Of a DNA stretch of 64,000 nt, positions 33,471 through 42,741 are shown piece by piece; position 1 is the stretch's first letter, and each line of letters opens with the position of its first letter. Both the position numbers and the translations under genes were made by a program. Origin of the DNA: an uncultured Alphaproteobacteria bacterium (GTDB taxonomy: Bacteria; Pseudomonadota; Alphaproteobacteria; RF32; CAG-239). The stretch spans positions 65,237 to 129,236 of the forward strand of contig CAJUAK010000005.1 in the NCBI GenBank assembly GCA_910584385.1. The letters are read 5' to 3'. The notes beneath the pieces were generated by a model. It had not been told where the DNA came from and ran no database searches. It worked only from the letters and a program-made list of their open reading frames with translations.

Positions 33471-35669
33471 ATGCAGAAAAAAGAACTTTTGGCTCCGGCC
33501 GGAGATATTGAAGCAGGCTATGCCGCTTTGCATTATGGGGCAGATGCGGTTTATCTCGGGTTGCAGCAGTTTTCGGCAAGGGCGACGGCCGTCAATTTTG
33601 ATGAAACGGCACTTGACCATTTTACGGCTTATGCGCACAGCCTTGGCCGTAAGGTTTATGTTACGATTAACACGCTTATTCAGGAATGCGAGCTGGCTGA
33701 TTTGCTTAAAAGCCTGGATATGTGTTCAAATTACCATGTGGATGGCATCATTGTTCAGGATTTGGGTGTTGCCGGAATTATTAAAGAAAAATATCCGGAA
33801 CTGGAACTCCATGCCAGCACGCAAATGGCTGTCCATAATAAAGAAGGCGCCTTGGCTTTGCAAAAATTCGGATTTAAACGCGTTGTTTTGGCCAGAGAGC
33901 TCTCTTTGCGCGAAATCCAAGAAATTTCTGCGCTGCCGGGTTTGGAAACCGAAGCGTTTATTCACGGAGCCTTGTGTTATTCATATAGCGGATTATGTTT
34001 GTTTTCGGCATTGGAATATGGAAAAAGCGCAAATCGCGGGCAATGCCTTTATCCCTGCCGTTCAGAATTTGCGGGAGATGACGGCAAAGGGCATTATTTT
34101 TCTATGAAAGATATGGCGCTGCAAGGAGATATTTTGAAGATGCCGGTTACGTCCCTGAAAATAGAGGGGCGCAAGAAAAATGCGCTTTACGTGGCGGCCG
34201 TTACGGATTATTACCGGCATATTTTAGACGGACGCGGCTGGGATGAGAAAAAAGAAGAAAACATCCGCCAGATTTTTTCCCGCCCTTGGTGCAAATTCCA
34301 TTTTAACGGCAAAGATAAAAATATTACCGACCGTGATTTTGTGGGACATCGCGGATTGCCTATCGGGCAAGTTCAGCAATACACGGGAAAAAGCATCATT
34401 TTGAAAACGGCGCATGAAATTGCCCGCCATGACGGTATACAAATTGATGTTCCGGGGAAGGAAAAGCCTTTTGGTTTTTCTTTGCTTAAGCTAAAAGTCA
34501 AAGGGAAAGACGCGTTTGAAGCCGCAGCCGGAGAAAATGTGGAAATTACCCTTCCACCCAAACACCCGGCTTTGGATTTTGGAGCCGCCGTTTATTTGTC
34601 ATCTTCCAGCAAAGTTAAAGGCAGTTATGATTATGCCAAACCACGCCTTCAAGAATTTAAGGCCCGGGAAGGGCTGGATGTTGTGGTCGATATCCGCCCA
34701 AAAGAAGTTCTGGCGCGTGCAAAGGGTGTTTCTTATTCTGTTTCAGGCGATTTTGCCCCAGCTCAAGATGTGTCTAAAACGTGTGAAGCTGTTGAAAAAT
34801 CTTTTTCTAAAACCGGAGAAACGCCTTTTGAACTTGGGCGCCTGGAAGTAAATAACCCGGGCGGGCTTTTTGTTCCGGCTTCCTTGCTGAATAATTTGCG
34901 CAGAGGCTTATATGCTGCGGTCAGCCGCGATAAAAAGCAGGCAGAGCTTCCCGTAAGCCTGCCGGTTGCCCATAAGCCGCGAAAGCCGCTAATAAAGGTT
35001 GACAAGGCAGAATATCTCTCTTTGCTGAATTTGGATGATTTTGAAGAAATTCTCTTTTTAATGGATTTGGAAACGTCTTTGGCAGATTTATCCGCAATTC
35101 CTTTTGAAAAATTAAGAATTGCGCTTCCTGCCGTATGCCGTGATACGGAGAAATGGCGCCGGCGCATAAATGAATTTGCCGCGGCTGGCATAACAAAATG
35201 GGAAATTGCCAATTATTGGGGGCTTGAGGCTTTGCCTGAAGGATGCGATATTTCTTTTGACGCGCCTTTATACATGTTTAATTCGCAAGCCGTTTTACAA
35301 GCCAAAAACATGGGCGCCAAAAGGGTATGCCTTCCGATAGAGGCTTCCAGGCAAAATTTGAGCGCCGTGGCTGAAAAATCCTGCTTGCCGGTTGTTTTCT
35401 GCATTTATCAGGATGTGCCTTTATTCACCAGTGCCGTTTGTATCCGCAATAATCCCTGTGCCTCTTGCGACAGGAAGGAAAAATGGATAAACCTCAGAAA
35501 AGACGGAAAATTTTATCAGGCTCTTTCAAAAAATTGCCAGACGATGCTGTTTGAAAAAGAGGCGCTTGTTCGTGAACCTGATATTAATGCCGATTTTTAC
35601 CGGTTAGATTTTTGCTATAAAAAATATAAGCCGGAAGAAGTCCTAGAAATTGTCAGAAGGTTCTTTTAA
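33471..35669 (+). CDS. Peptidase U32-family protein, RlhA/YdcP-like
   Basis: A 732-residue protein. The N-terminal U32 domain shows YLGLQQFSARA, ELHASTQMAVHN and the signature EAFIHGALCYSYSGLC with the cysteine cluster through GQCLYPCR (about residues 165-200). A DUF3656-type middle region follows, and the C-terminal part contains a further cysteine group (CIRNNPCASC). U32 proteins with this layout, such as E. coli RlhA, hydroxylate 23S rRNA cytidine 2501; true proteolysis is doubtful. The ATG at 33471 has TAAGGAT upstream. The end overlaps the opposing sirtuin gene by 27 bases. Confidence 0.85.
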   Translation: MQKKELLAPAGDIEAGYAALHYGADAVYLGLQQFSARATAVNFDETALDHFTAYAHSLGRKVYVTINTLIQECELADLLKSLDMCSNYHVDGIIVQDLGVAGIIKEKYPELELHASTQMAVHNKEGALALQKFGFKRVVLARELSLREIQEISALPGLETEAFIHGALCYSYSGLCLFSALEYGKSANRGQCLYPCRSEFAGDDGKGHYFSMKDMALQGDILKMPVTSLKIEGRKKNALYVAAVTDYYRHILDGRGWDEKKEENIRQIFSRPWCKFHFNGKDKNITDRDFVGHRGLPIGQVQQYTGKSIILKTAHEIARHDGIQIDVPGKEKPFGFSLLKLKVKGKDAFEAAAGENVEITLPPKHPALDFGAAVYLSSSSKVKGSYDYAKPRLQEFKAREGLDVVVDIRPKEVLARAKGVSYSVSGDFAPAQDVSKTCEAVEKSFSKTGETPFELGRLEVNNPGGLFVPASLLNNLRRGLYAAVSRDKKQAELPVSLPVAHKPRKPLIKVDKAEYLSLLNLDDFEEILFLMDLETSLADLSAIPFEKLRIALPAVCRDTEKWRRRINEFAAAGITKWEIANYWGLEALPEGCDISFDAPLYMFNSQAVLQAKNMGAKRVCLPIEASRQNLSAVAEKSCLPVVFCIYQDVPLFTSAVCIRNNPCASCDRKEKWINLRKDGKFYQALSKNCQTMLFEKEALVREPDINADFYRLDFCYKKYKPEEVLEIVRRFF

Positions 35670-36359
35670 CAATTCATCTACAAAAGCGGGAACGGTTGTT
35701 CCTGCTTTTCCATATATATGCTTGTCAAAATACCAGTTGTTAGAGGTTTCTTCCAAATTAAACTCATATGTTTTAGCACCGCAAATCTTGGCAATGCGTA
35801 CAAAGTCGGCTGCAGGGAAAACCACGCCGGAAGTGCCGATAGACAGGAACAAGCCGCAGTTTTTAAGCAATTCATCAACCTTGTCCATACAGAGTAAATT
35901 TTCTCCAAAGAATACAATATTCGGTTTCATCATTCCCTGGATTTGGCAATGGGGACAGACGGTTTCCGTGTTTACGTCGCCAAAAGTTTCTAAAACCTGC
36001 CCACAGTTTAAACAAACGGCCTGGTTGATTTGCCCGTGGATATGACAGATGTTTTGGCTTCCGGCCTTTTCATGAAGCGTATCGACATTTTGGGTTATGA
36101 TGTGAACTTCGCCCGGATATTCATTTTGCAAACGGGTTATGGCCAGATGCGCCGCGTTCGGCTTTGCCCGGTTCAGTTCAGGCTTGAGTTCGTTATAAAA
36201 ATCATGCACATATTCAGGGTTGCGCTCAAAGGCTTCTATTGTTGCAACATCTTCCACAGGATGGTTATTCCATAATCCGTTTGAGCTCCGAAAGGTGGAT
36301 AATCCTGATTCTGCAGAAATTCCTGCACCGGTTAGAATGACAATTGCTGGTTTTGGCAT
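35643..36359 (-). CDS. cobB: Sir2-family NAD-dependent protein deacylase
   Basis: A 238-residue sirtuin that removes acyl groups from lysines using NAD. GAGISAESGLSTFR (about 11-24) binds NAD, TQNVDTLHEKAG is at about 89-100, HIHG at about 107-110 carries the catalytic histidine, and the zinc site is CLNCG with CPHC. The length is that of the small bacterial CobB class. It is convergent with the U32 gene and is not obviously in an operon. Confidence 0.92.
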   Translation of the reverse strand: MPKPAIVILTGAGISAESGLSTFRSSNGLWNNHPVEDVATIEAFERNPEYVHDFYNELKPELNRAKPNAAHLAITRLQNEYPGEVHIITQNVDTLHEKAGSQNICHIHGQINQAVCLNCGQVLETFGDVNTETVCPHCQIQGMMKPNIVFFGENLLCMDKVDELLKNCGLFLSIGTSGVVFPAADFVRIAKICGAKTYEFNLEETSNNWYFDKHIYGKAGTTVPAFVDELLKEPSDNF

Positions 36360-36438
36360 GCTGTTCCGCTCCTATTTAGCCTTTTTTAATCTCTTTAGGC
36401 TATTAACATATAAAATAGTAAATTTTGAGTAAAACAAC

Positions 36439-37056
36439 ATGACTTACAAAGTGATATTTATTGATTGGTTTAACACGCTTAGCTCCTCGCTTTTTTATGA
36501 TAACTGCGGGGAAGATGATTTGTGCGGCTATTTCAGAAAGCATACGTTCCAAGACAATGAAGAAATGCTTGAAGCATGGCTGGTCGGGAAAAAAAGCCGC
36601 GTAGATGTCGTTTCTGCTTTTGCCAGGAATAAATCCGAACAAAAAAAGGCACTGTCTCTTTTGAAAAAAAGCTGTGAAAACATGACGTTTGACCGGGAAA
36701 CCTATTTGCCGCTCATTCAAAAAATCAGAAAAAAAGGCGTTAAGGTTGTTATAGCGACAGATAATATGGATGTTTTTACAGATTATGTTGTTCCGGCATT
36801 AAAGCTCCGCAACTATTTTGATGAAATCATCTCTTCCAATATTCTCGGCTGCCAGAAAATGGATATTGAAAACGGGAAATTAATATTTTTTGACAGCTTT
36901 TTGAAAAACAATAAAATTTCCTATAGCGAAGCTTTGGTCATTGACGATAGTTTTCAAACATCTATCAGCTGTCAAAAATGCGGGTTGCCGGTTTGGCCGG
37001 TAAAAAAAGCGGAAGATGTGGAATATATTTTAAGAAAGCTTGCGGAAGAGATTTAA
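36439..37056 (+). CDS. HAD-superfamily hydrolase-like protein
   Basis: A 205-residue protein with a HAD Rossmann core. The nucleophile motif reads IDWFNTLS, so the usual second aspartate of DxDxT is phenylalanine, as in dehalogenase-type DxYGT members. IATDN (motif II), a lysine-containing CQKMD stretch and VIDDS (motif IV) follow. The substrate is unknown. It begins the plus-strand operon that runs to tldE. Confidence 0.72.
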   Translation: MTYKVIFIDWFNTLSSSLFYDNCGEDDLCGYFRKHTFQDNEEMLEAWLVGKKSRVDVVSAFARNKSEQKKALSLLKKSCENMTFDRETYLPLIQKIRKKGVKVVIATDNMDVFTDYVVPALKLRNYFDEIISSNILGCQKMDIENGKLIFFDSFLKNNKISYSEALVIDDSFQTSISCQKCGLPVWPVKKAEDVEYILRKLAEEI

Positions 37057-37096
37057 TTCAACTAACATTTTCCTTATTAGATGTAAGGAGAATGAT

Positions 37097-38023
37097 ATGT
37101 TTTGGAATAAGTGGTTTGAGCCTAAGGCTTTTAATCAGGGATATCTGCCGGAAAAAGACGGGCATAAAGTTTATTTTGCAGAATACGGAAATCCGAGAGG
37201 CTTTCCGGTTTTGGTTCTGCATGGCGGTCCGGGCGGCTGTTTCAAAGCAAAACATGTTAAAGTATTTGATTTAAAAAAATACCGGGTTATCGGGTTTGAC
37301 CAAAGGGGATGCGGAAAATCGCACCCGTTGGGGCAGTGGCAAAAAAATACGGTTCAAGATACGTTGGATGATATTGACCGTTTGCTCGAACATCTTGAAA
37401 TCTATGAAAAAATCATTATCCGCGGCGGTTCTTGGGGTTCTACTTTAGCACTGCTTTTTGCTGAGAGGCATCCTGAAAAGGTCAAAAAACTTTTGCTTTC
37501 TCAGATTTTTCTGGCCGATGAAGCAAGCAAAAAATGGGAAGAGGAGGGCACGACCTGGTTTTATCCGGATATCTGGGAACAAATAAAAAGCAAAGTGCGC
37601 GGCGGTTACAGCGTTGGCGAATATTATGCGCGGCTGATTAATACGGGTGAAGCGCAAAAACAGATTAAAGCGATTTCATATTTGGGCAGCTATGAAAGAA
37701 TTTTAGGAAGTTTGGATCCTAAAATAGAAAATAAAGCAATAGATGAATATATTGTTGCAAGTAACAGAATATACATAAATTATCTCGCAAACTCTTTTTA
37801 TCTAAAAGAAAATCAAATTATGAAAAATATCAAAAAAATCTCTTCTGTGCCAACGCTTATTGTCCATAACCGGCTTGATTTTGTTTGCCCGCCGGAGGGG
37901 GCTTTCCGGCTGCATAAAGCGTTAGCCCAATCACGTTTGGTTATCGTTCCGGACAAGGGGCATGTCAGCAAGAAATTATATCAGGCGATTGCTAAGGAAA
38001 TAAAAAAAGAGTTGGAGAATTAG
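37097..38023 (+). CDS. pip: Proline iminopeptidase (S33 alpha/beta hydrolase)
   Basis: A 308-residue cytosolic serine peptidase that removes N-terminal proline. The oxyanion motif HGGPGG is at 42-47, FDQRGCGKSHP at 67-77, the nucleophile elbow GGSWGS has S112, the acidic residue is in VHNRLDFVCPP and the histidine in DKGHVSKK near the C-terminus. The ATG at 37097 follows TAAGGAGAATGAT; an earlier in-frame start overlapping the HAD gene is rejected. Confidence 0.9.
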   Translation: MFWNKWFEPKAFNQGYLPEKDGHKVYFAEYGNPRGFPVLVLHGGPGGCFKAKHVKVFDLKKYRVIGFDQRGCGKSHPLGQWQKNTVQDTLDDIDRLLEHLEIYEKIIIRGGSWGSTLALLFAERHPEKVKKLLLSQIFLADEASKKWEEEGTTWFYPDIWEQIKSKVRGGYSVGEYYARLINTGEAQKQIKAISYLGSYERILGSLDPKIENKAIDEYIVASNRIYINYLANSFYLKENQIMKNIKKISSVPTLIVHNRLDFVCPPEGAFRLHKALAQSRLVIVPDKGHVSKKLYQAIAKEIKKELEN

Positions 38024-38025
38024 CA

Positions 38026-38604
38026 ATGGATTTTTATATCTTTCGCCATGGGCAAAGCACGTATAACCTGGCAGGGCGCACGCAGGGGCAGACAAATGCT
38101 TCCGTTTTGACGGATCAGGGAAAAGAGCAGGCACGGAAAGTTGGGCAAAAGCTTGTTGGAAAAGGAATTGGGCTTTTAATTACATCTCCCTTAACAAGGG
38201 CTGTGCAAACAGTTAATTTGGCTAATGAATATCTAAAGCTTCCCATTGTGGAAGACAAGCGTTTTATTGAAGTCAATGTTGGGGAGATCGAGGGGCTTCA
38301 TTATACGGAAATACAGGAAAAATTCGGAGAAAAGTACCAACAATGGCGAAGTTCGTCTCCGCTTTATGAAGATATTAAGTTTGAGGGCGGCGAAACCAAA
38401 AGACAGGTAAGAGAGCGCGTTTTTTCAGGGTTGAATGAATATGCGGAAAATAAAAGCTATGCCGCTATTGGAATATCTTCCCATGGCATTATGTTAGAGC
38501 AGGTGCTCTTATCGCTTAATCATAATAATGTTAAAGTTGAAAATGGCGCTGTTTTGCATATTGAAAATAAAAACGGGCAATGGCTGTTTAGGGAGTTGTT
38601 TTGA
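38026..38604 (+). CDS. Histidine phosphatase (phosphoglycerate mutase-like)
   Basis: A 192-residue branch 1 histidine phosphatase. The catalytic RHGQ motif is at residues 7-10, TSPLTRAVQT at about 52-61, an acidic EVNVGEIEG near 85 and the second histidine in GISSHG near 150. It could act on phosphosugars or nucleotides. It starts 2 bases after pip and its stop overlaps the next start by one base. Confidence 0.87.
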   Translation: MDFYIFRHGQSTYNLAGRTQGQTNASVLTDQGKEQARKVGQKLVGKGIGLLITSPLTRAVQTVNLANEYLKLPIVEDKRFIEVNVGEIEGLHYTEIQEKFGEKYQQWRSSSPLYEDIKFEGGETKRQVRERVFSGLNEYAENKSYAAIGISSHGIMLEQVLLSLNHNNVKVENGAVLHIENKNGQWLFRELF

Positions 38605-38840
38605 TGATAAATAATAATGATGTTTCCCAACAAGTTGAAAATGCTTATTTTATAATGCTTTCTCTTTGTCGTGAACTGTATCTGTGCGTTGGCCGTAATC
38701 CTGAAAAATCTGAGGAATATTTGGCAAAAACGGCTGCACTGAAAAAAGATATGCGCTATTTGGATAAGCCGCAGCTTATCGCAAAAGCACAACAGGTTTA
38801 CGCACCACAGTTGAAAAAATTGTTAGGAAAAAAAATATGA
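38604..38840 (+). CDS. Small helical protein, candidate antitoxin to the zeta-like kinase
   Basis: A 78-residue protein that looks all helical, with two cysteines in SLCRELYLC and a basic C-terminus. Its stop overlaps the start of the zeta-like kinase gene in an ATGA junction, the layout expected for a type II antitoxin made just before its toxin. It is not recognisably epsilon or PezA. The ATG at 38604 has GGGAG 8 bases upstream. An antitoxin role is inferred from position only. Confidence 0.6.
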   Translation: MINNNDVSQQVENAYFIMLSLCRELYLCVGRNPEKSEEYLAKTAALKKDMRYLDKPQLIAKAQQVYAPQLKKLLGKKI

Positions 38841-39739
38841 CTGATTTAAAACGTTTTGAATTAGATGAAGCACAACATCAGAAATGGTTTGAAGATGTTA
38901 TTCTTCCTCAATTTGCAGAAGGGAAAGAAACTGCAAAAGTTCCAACTTTTGTTTTACTTACAGGACAGCCTGGCGCTGGAAAAACTTATTCTTCCTTCAG
39001 ATATGCGCAAAGTATGGAAAGTGAGCCCATCCGTTTTGGCGCTGATGATTTAAGGCTGCTTTTGCCTTATGCAATGGATGCTATGAGAGAGGATGAGCAG
39101 AATTACCCATTTTTAACTAAAAAAGATGCCGGATTGGCAAGGGAAAAGCTTGTTGATTATGCACTTGCTCATAAAAAGAATATTTTGGTGGAAAGCATCC
39201 TTGCTAATCCTGAAGATTGGAAAATGGGAACATTGTTAAAAGCTAAAAAAGCAGGCTACAAGGTTGAATGCGCCGTTTTAGGCGTCCATAGGCATTTAAG
39301 CGAAGTCTCTATATTTTCCAGATATGAAGAACAAAAAGCAATTACAGGCTATGGGTTCGCCCCTACTTTGGATGTTCATGACAAAGCTTATACGCTTCTG
39401 CCGGATATAACGGGAAAAATGTTGCAAAACGGCATTGCTGATGCTCTAAGCATTTATAACAGAGAATTTAAATGCTTTTATGACAGCAGAGTCGAAAAAG
39501 GGCAATCTCCCCAATTGGAAGTGATGAAAGCTATTGGACGGTCAAGAAACAGCTCTCTTAATTATGATGAAATGTGCAATGTGGCAGTAAAATGGGATAT
39601 GGTGCTTGAAAGTATGGCAAAACGTGGCGCAAGCAGAGATGAAATAGAAAAAGTCCAAATGTTAAAGGCGAATTTTAAGAAAGATACGGCTATTTGTTTT
39701 ACTCCGGCTTATCGTTATAATTTTAAAGGAAAAGAGTAG
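38837..39739 (+). CDS. Zeta-toxin-like P-loop kinase
   Basis: A 300-residue protein with a P-loop kinase core of the zeta/PezT type. Walker A GQPGAGKT is at 43-50, IRFGADDLRLLLP at about 71-83 holds the candidate catalytic aspartate, and EVSIFSRYEEQ near 155-165 matches the zeta SxLGxxxRYE-like segment. Zeta toxins phosphorylate UDP-N-acetylglucosamine and block wall synthesis; other members of this fold phosphorylate different small molecules. It is co-translated with the small protein before it and followed 4 bases later by tldD. Confidence 0.78.
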   Translation: MTDLKRFELDEAQHQKWFEDVILPQFAEGKETAKVPTFVLLTGQPGAGKTYSSFRYAQSMESEPIRFGADDLRLLLPYAMDAMREDEQNYPFLTKKDAGLAREKLVDYALAHKKNILVESILANPEDWKMGTLLKAKKAGYKVECAVLGVHRHLSEVSIFSRYEEQKAITGYGFAPTLDVHDKAYTLLPDITGKMLQNGIADALSIYNREFKCFYDSRVEKGQSPQLEVMKAIGRSRNSSLNYDEMCNVAVKWDMVLESMAKRGASRDEIEKVQMLKANFKKDTAICFTPAYRYNFKGKE

Positions 39740-39743
39740 AATA

Positions 39744-41129
39744 ATGCTGGATAAAAATTTTACGGCAGTTTTGCTGGAAGAGGCTTTATCACAAGGCGGA
39801 GATTTTGCGGAAGTCTTTATGGAAAACAGTTTTTCCGGCAGCCTTGTTATTGGCGAAAGGCAAATCAAAGAGGCCGCATCTTCTATTGATAAAGGCGTCG
39901 GTGTAAGGGTTTGCAAAGGCGGTGAACTGCAAAGCTATGCATTTACAAACCGCTTGGATAAGGACAGTTTAATCAAAACAGCCCGCCAAGCAGCTGCCGG
40001 TATTAATGAAAAGAAACAAAATATACATTTTAACCTGCAAGAAAATGAATTGGCCTCTCCACATATCATTTTGAAAACGCAAAAAGATATTTCAAAAATG
40101 CAAAAAGCGGACTTGCTTCGGGATGTTTCGGAACGCATTTACGCGGCTCATCCTTCCATTATTCGGACGGATGGAAGTTATCTTGAGGAAATTCAAGAAG
40201 TTACGATTGCAAATTCAAACGGATTATGGATTAGCGACAAGAGGGAACGTACAAGATTTTCTATAAGTGCCCAAGCTCAAAAAGGCGACAGAAATGAGTC
40301 TGCCGGGGAAAATATTGGCGCTTTAAAAGGGTTTGAATTATATGACGGCTGGGACAAGGATGAATTTGCAGCACAGATTGCCGAAGCAGCCATCAGGAAG
40401 CTTGAAGCACGCAATTGTCCGAGCGGAAAAATGCCGGTGATTATCAACAACAAGTTTGGCGGGGTTATATTCCACGAAGCCTGCGGGCATGCCCTTGAAG
40501 CAACGGCTTTGGCAAAGAGGGCTTCTGTTTTTCAGGATAAGCTCGGACAGCAGATTGCTTCTCCGCTTGTGTCTGCCGTTGATGACGGAACAATTCCGAA
40601 TGCCTGGGGAAGCCAGACAATCGATGACGAAGGATTGAAAACACAGCGCAACCTGTTGATAAAAGACGGGATTCTGACGGGCTACCTGATTGATTCTTTT
40701 AACGGGAAACGGCTCGGATTGGCGCCAACCGGCAGTTGCCGCCGGGAAAGCTACCGTTATGCGCCGACATCGAGAATGAATAACACTTTTATCTTAAACG
40801 GAACTTCTACATTGGAAGAAATGATTGCCGCAACAGATTATGGCCTGTTTGCTTCTAAAATGTCCGGCGGTTCGGTTAACCCGGCAAGCGGCGATTTTAA
40901 CTTTTCTGTCGATGAGGCTTATATTATCGAAAAAGGCAAAATAAAACAACAGGTTAAAGGAGCTAAGCTTATTGGCAAAGGAAGCGAGATCCTGAAAAAT
41001 ATTGATATGGTTGGCAACAATTTAGGGCTTGCCTGCGGTATGTGCGGTTCTGTTTCGGGATCTGTTCCTACAACTGTCGGCCAGCCGGCAATCAGAGTTA
41101 GCGAAATTTTAGTCGGAGGTCAAGAATAA
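39744..41129 (+). CDS. tldD: Metalloprotease TldD
   Basis: A 461-residue subunit of the TldD/TldE zinc protease, which degrades unfolded peptides, matures some modified peptides and clears the CcdA antitoxin in E. coli. The zinc motif HEACGH occupies 244-249 (HExxxH), and the C-terminal CGMCGSVSGSVPTTVGQP is typical of TldD. Its stop overlaps the tldE start by one base. Confidence 0.94.
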   Translation: MLDKNFTAVLLEEALSQGGDFAEVFMENSFSGSLVIGERQIKEAASSIDKGVGVRVCKGGELQSYAFTNRLDKDSLIKTARQAAAGINEKKQNIHFNLQENELASPHIILKTQKDISKMQKADLLRDVSERIYAAHPSIIRTDGSYLEEIQEVTIANSNGLWISDKRERTRFSISAQAQKGDRNESAGENIGALKGFELYDGWDKDEFAAQIAEAAIRKLEARNCPSGKMPVIINNKFGGVIFHEACGHALEATALAKRASVFQDKLGQQIASPLVSAVDDGTIPNAWGSQTIDDEGLKTQRNLLIKDGILTGYLIDSFNGKRLGLAPTGSCRRESYRYAPTSRMNNTFILNGTSTLEEMIAATDYGLFASKMSGGSVNPASGDFNFSVDEAYIIEKGKIKQQVKGAKLIGKGSEILKNIDMVGNNLGLACGMCGSVSGSVPTTVGQPAIRVSEILVGGQE

Positions 41130-42451
41130 TGCTTGCTGACGAGTTTATTGAAAAATTGTATGCGGCTTGTAAAAGTGAAAATATTGGCAAGTTTCAAATC
41201 AAATATTCATTTTCTGCCGAAGAATTTTTAAATGTGTTTGACGGGCAGATTTCTTCGCGTGAAAATTCTCAAGAGCAGCTTTACCTTCTTGAAATATCTA
41301 AAAACGGGAAAGTCGGGCGTTTTGGCATTAGCTCTCCCGATGAAGGCGATATTCCTTTTATAATCTCTCAGGCAATGGAAAATGCATCGCTTATTGATGA
41401 TGCCGATGAAAACTTTTTCTATGACGGGAAGGGGGAATATCCTAGGGTTTTGCCTTATGCGCCCTTGGCAGATAAGCTTAACAGCCTGAATAAAGAAGAT
41501 TTTTTGCTTGCCGCAGAAAAACGCGCTTATCAGAATCCTTTAATTGACAAGGTTATCCGCTGCTCTTACAGCAGAAATTATGGGCGGTCGTCCATTTGTA
41601 ATTCTTTAGGGCTAAAACAAAGCAAAGATTTTGATTCTGCAAGTGCAGGCATATATTTATCGGCTAAAAAAGGCGATGTCGTCAAGACAGCCGGTGAATA
41701 TGTTTTCTTTGACAAAGCAGAAGACTTTTCTGTTGAAAACTTTGTGGATAAAGCTGTTGAAAAAGCTGTGAAAAGATTAGAGACAATTAATAAAACTATT
41801 GAAAATCAATATGTTGTTTTGTCTCCTCGCGCATTTTCCAGCTTGCTTCCCAAAATTGCATCTTTATTTTCTGCTAAAGCTGTTCAGGATAAAAAAAGCC
41901 GTTTATGCGGCAAATTAGGGCAAAAAATAGCGGCAGATAATGTTACTATTATCGACAATCCCTTGTTGGAAAAAGGCTTTGGAACAGCTGCCTATGACAG
42001 CGAAGGCATTCCGACCATATATAAAGAAGTTATAAAAAACGGCATATTGCAAACGTATCTTTATAATCTGAAAACAGCTCATAAAGACGGTGTCAAATCT
42101 ACAGGAAATGCTTCAGGAACAGGGATTGGCGTTGGAAATTTTTATCTTAAGCCTGGAGAAGCCAGCCAGCAAGCATTGTTAGACAAGGCGGGAAATTCTA
42201 TTTGGATTGAAAGCTTAAACGGATTGCATGCCGGGTTTGATATTGTTTCAGGCGATTTTTCTTTTGGTGCAGAAGGTTTTGAGATAAGCCGGGGAAAAAT
42301 CGGCGCAGCATTGGAACAATTTACAATTGCCGGCAATATTTATCAATTGCTGACGGATATTGTTATGGCTGGGGATGATTTAGAATTTTATGGTTCAAAA
42401 TTTGGTTCACCATCTGTTTTAGTCAAAGGGTTAAAGGTTTCGGGAGAGTAA
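41129..42451 (+). CDS. pmbA: TldE/PmbA, partner of TldD
   Basis: A 440-residue non-catalytic partner that forms the proteolytic chamber with TldD. It lacks the HExxxH motif and keeps the PmbA features SPRAFSSLLPKI and NASGTGIGVGNFYLKPG (about residues 330-346). It follows tldD with a one-base stop/start overlap and ends the operon. A GGAGG site lies before its start. Confidence 0.93.
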   Translation: MLADEFIEKLYAACKSENIGKFQIKYSFSAEEFLNVFDGQISSRENSQEQLYLLEISKNGKVGRFGISSPDEGDIPFIISQAMENASLIDDADENFFYDGKGEYPRVLPYAPLADKLNSLNKEDFLLAAEKRAYQNPLIDKVIRCSYSRNYGRSSICNSLGLKQSKDFDSASAGIYLSAKKGDVVKTAGEYVFFDKAEDFSVENFVDKAVEKAVKRLETINKTIENQYVVLSPRAFSSLLPKIASLFSAKAVQDKKSRLCGKLGQKIAADNVTIIDNPLLEKGFGTAAYDSEGIPTIYKEVIKNGILQTYLYNLKTAHKDGVKSTGNASGTGIGVGNFYLKPGEASQQALLDKAGNSIWIESLNGLHAGFDIVSGDFSFGAEGFEISRGKIGAALEQFTIAGNIYQLLTDIVMAGDDLEFYGSKFGSPSVLVKGLKVSGE

Positions 42452-42466
42452 ATGGGCTCTCAGAAC

Positions 42467-42506
42467 GCGCTCAGTGTTGTTTGCCATATAAATTCAGGCT
42501 GAGCGC
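42467..42506. other. Hairpin in the 290-base gap after pmbA
   Basis: GCGCTCAG pairs with CTGAGCGC around a 24-base loop, followed by TTTC rather than a clean T run. It may be a weak terminator. The remainder of the gap (42510-42741) shows no supportable gene; its one 60-codon frame looks random. Confidence 0.3.
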
Positions 42507-42741
42507 TTTCTAAATGGCCGAAATCAGCTTATTAATTTTATTCGTTTTGCGAATATTATCTATAATATATATTATGCGACAAAAGTATATTATCACACAG
42601 GGCACTTCTTCTCTATGCTATTCAAGGGCTAATGCGCTGTCCGCCTTTGTTTTCTTCTTAAAATCATGGTGCGCTTATAATTTTACGCCATTATAAAATA
42701 TGACTTGCGACAGGATTGAATTTAATCTGTCAATTTTGTTT

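Noticed and set aside
33471..35669. A genuine collagenase-type protease
   Set aside because: U32 proteins of this layout are better explained as RNA hydroxylation factors such as RlhA. Proteolytic activity is not supported by visible catalytic residues.
38604..39739. Mobile genomic island carrying the zeta-like pair
   Set aside because: No integrase, transposase or direct repeats were seen, and the genes are tightly embedded in a continuous operon with housekeeping-type neighbours.
42514..42696. A 60-codon frame in the gap after pmbA
   Set aside because: It has no ribosome site, a random hydrophobic composition and no recognisable family.
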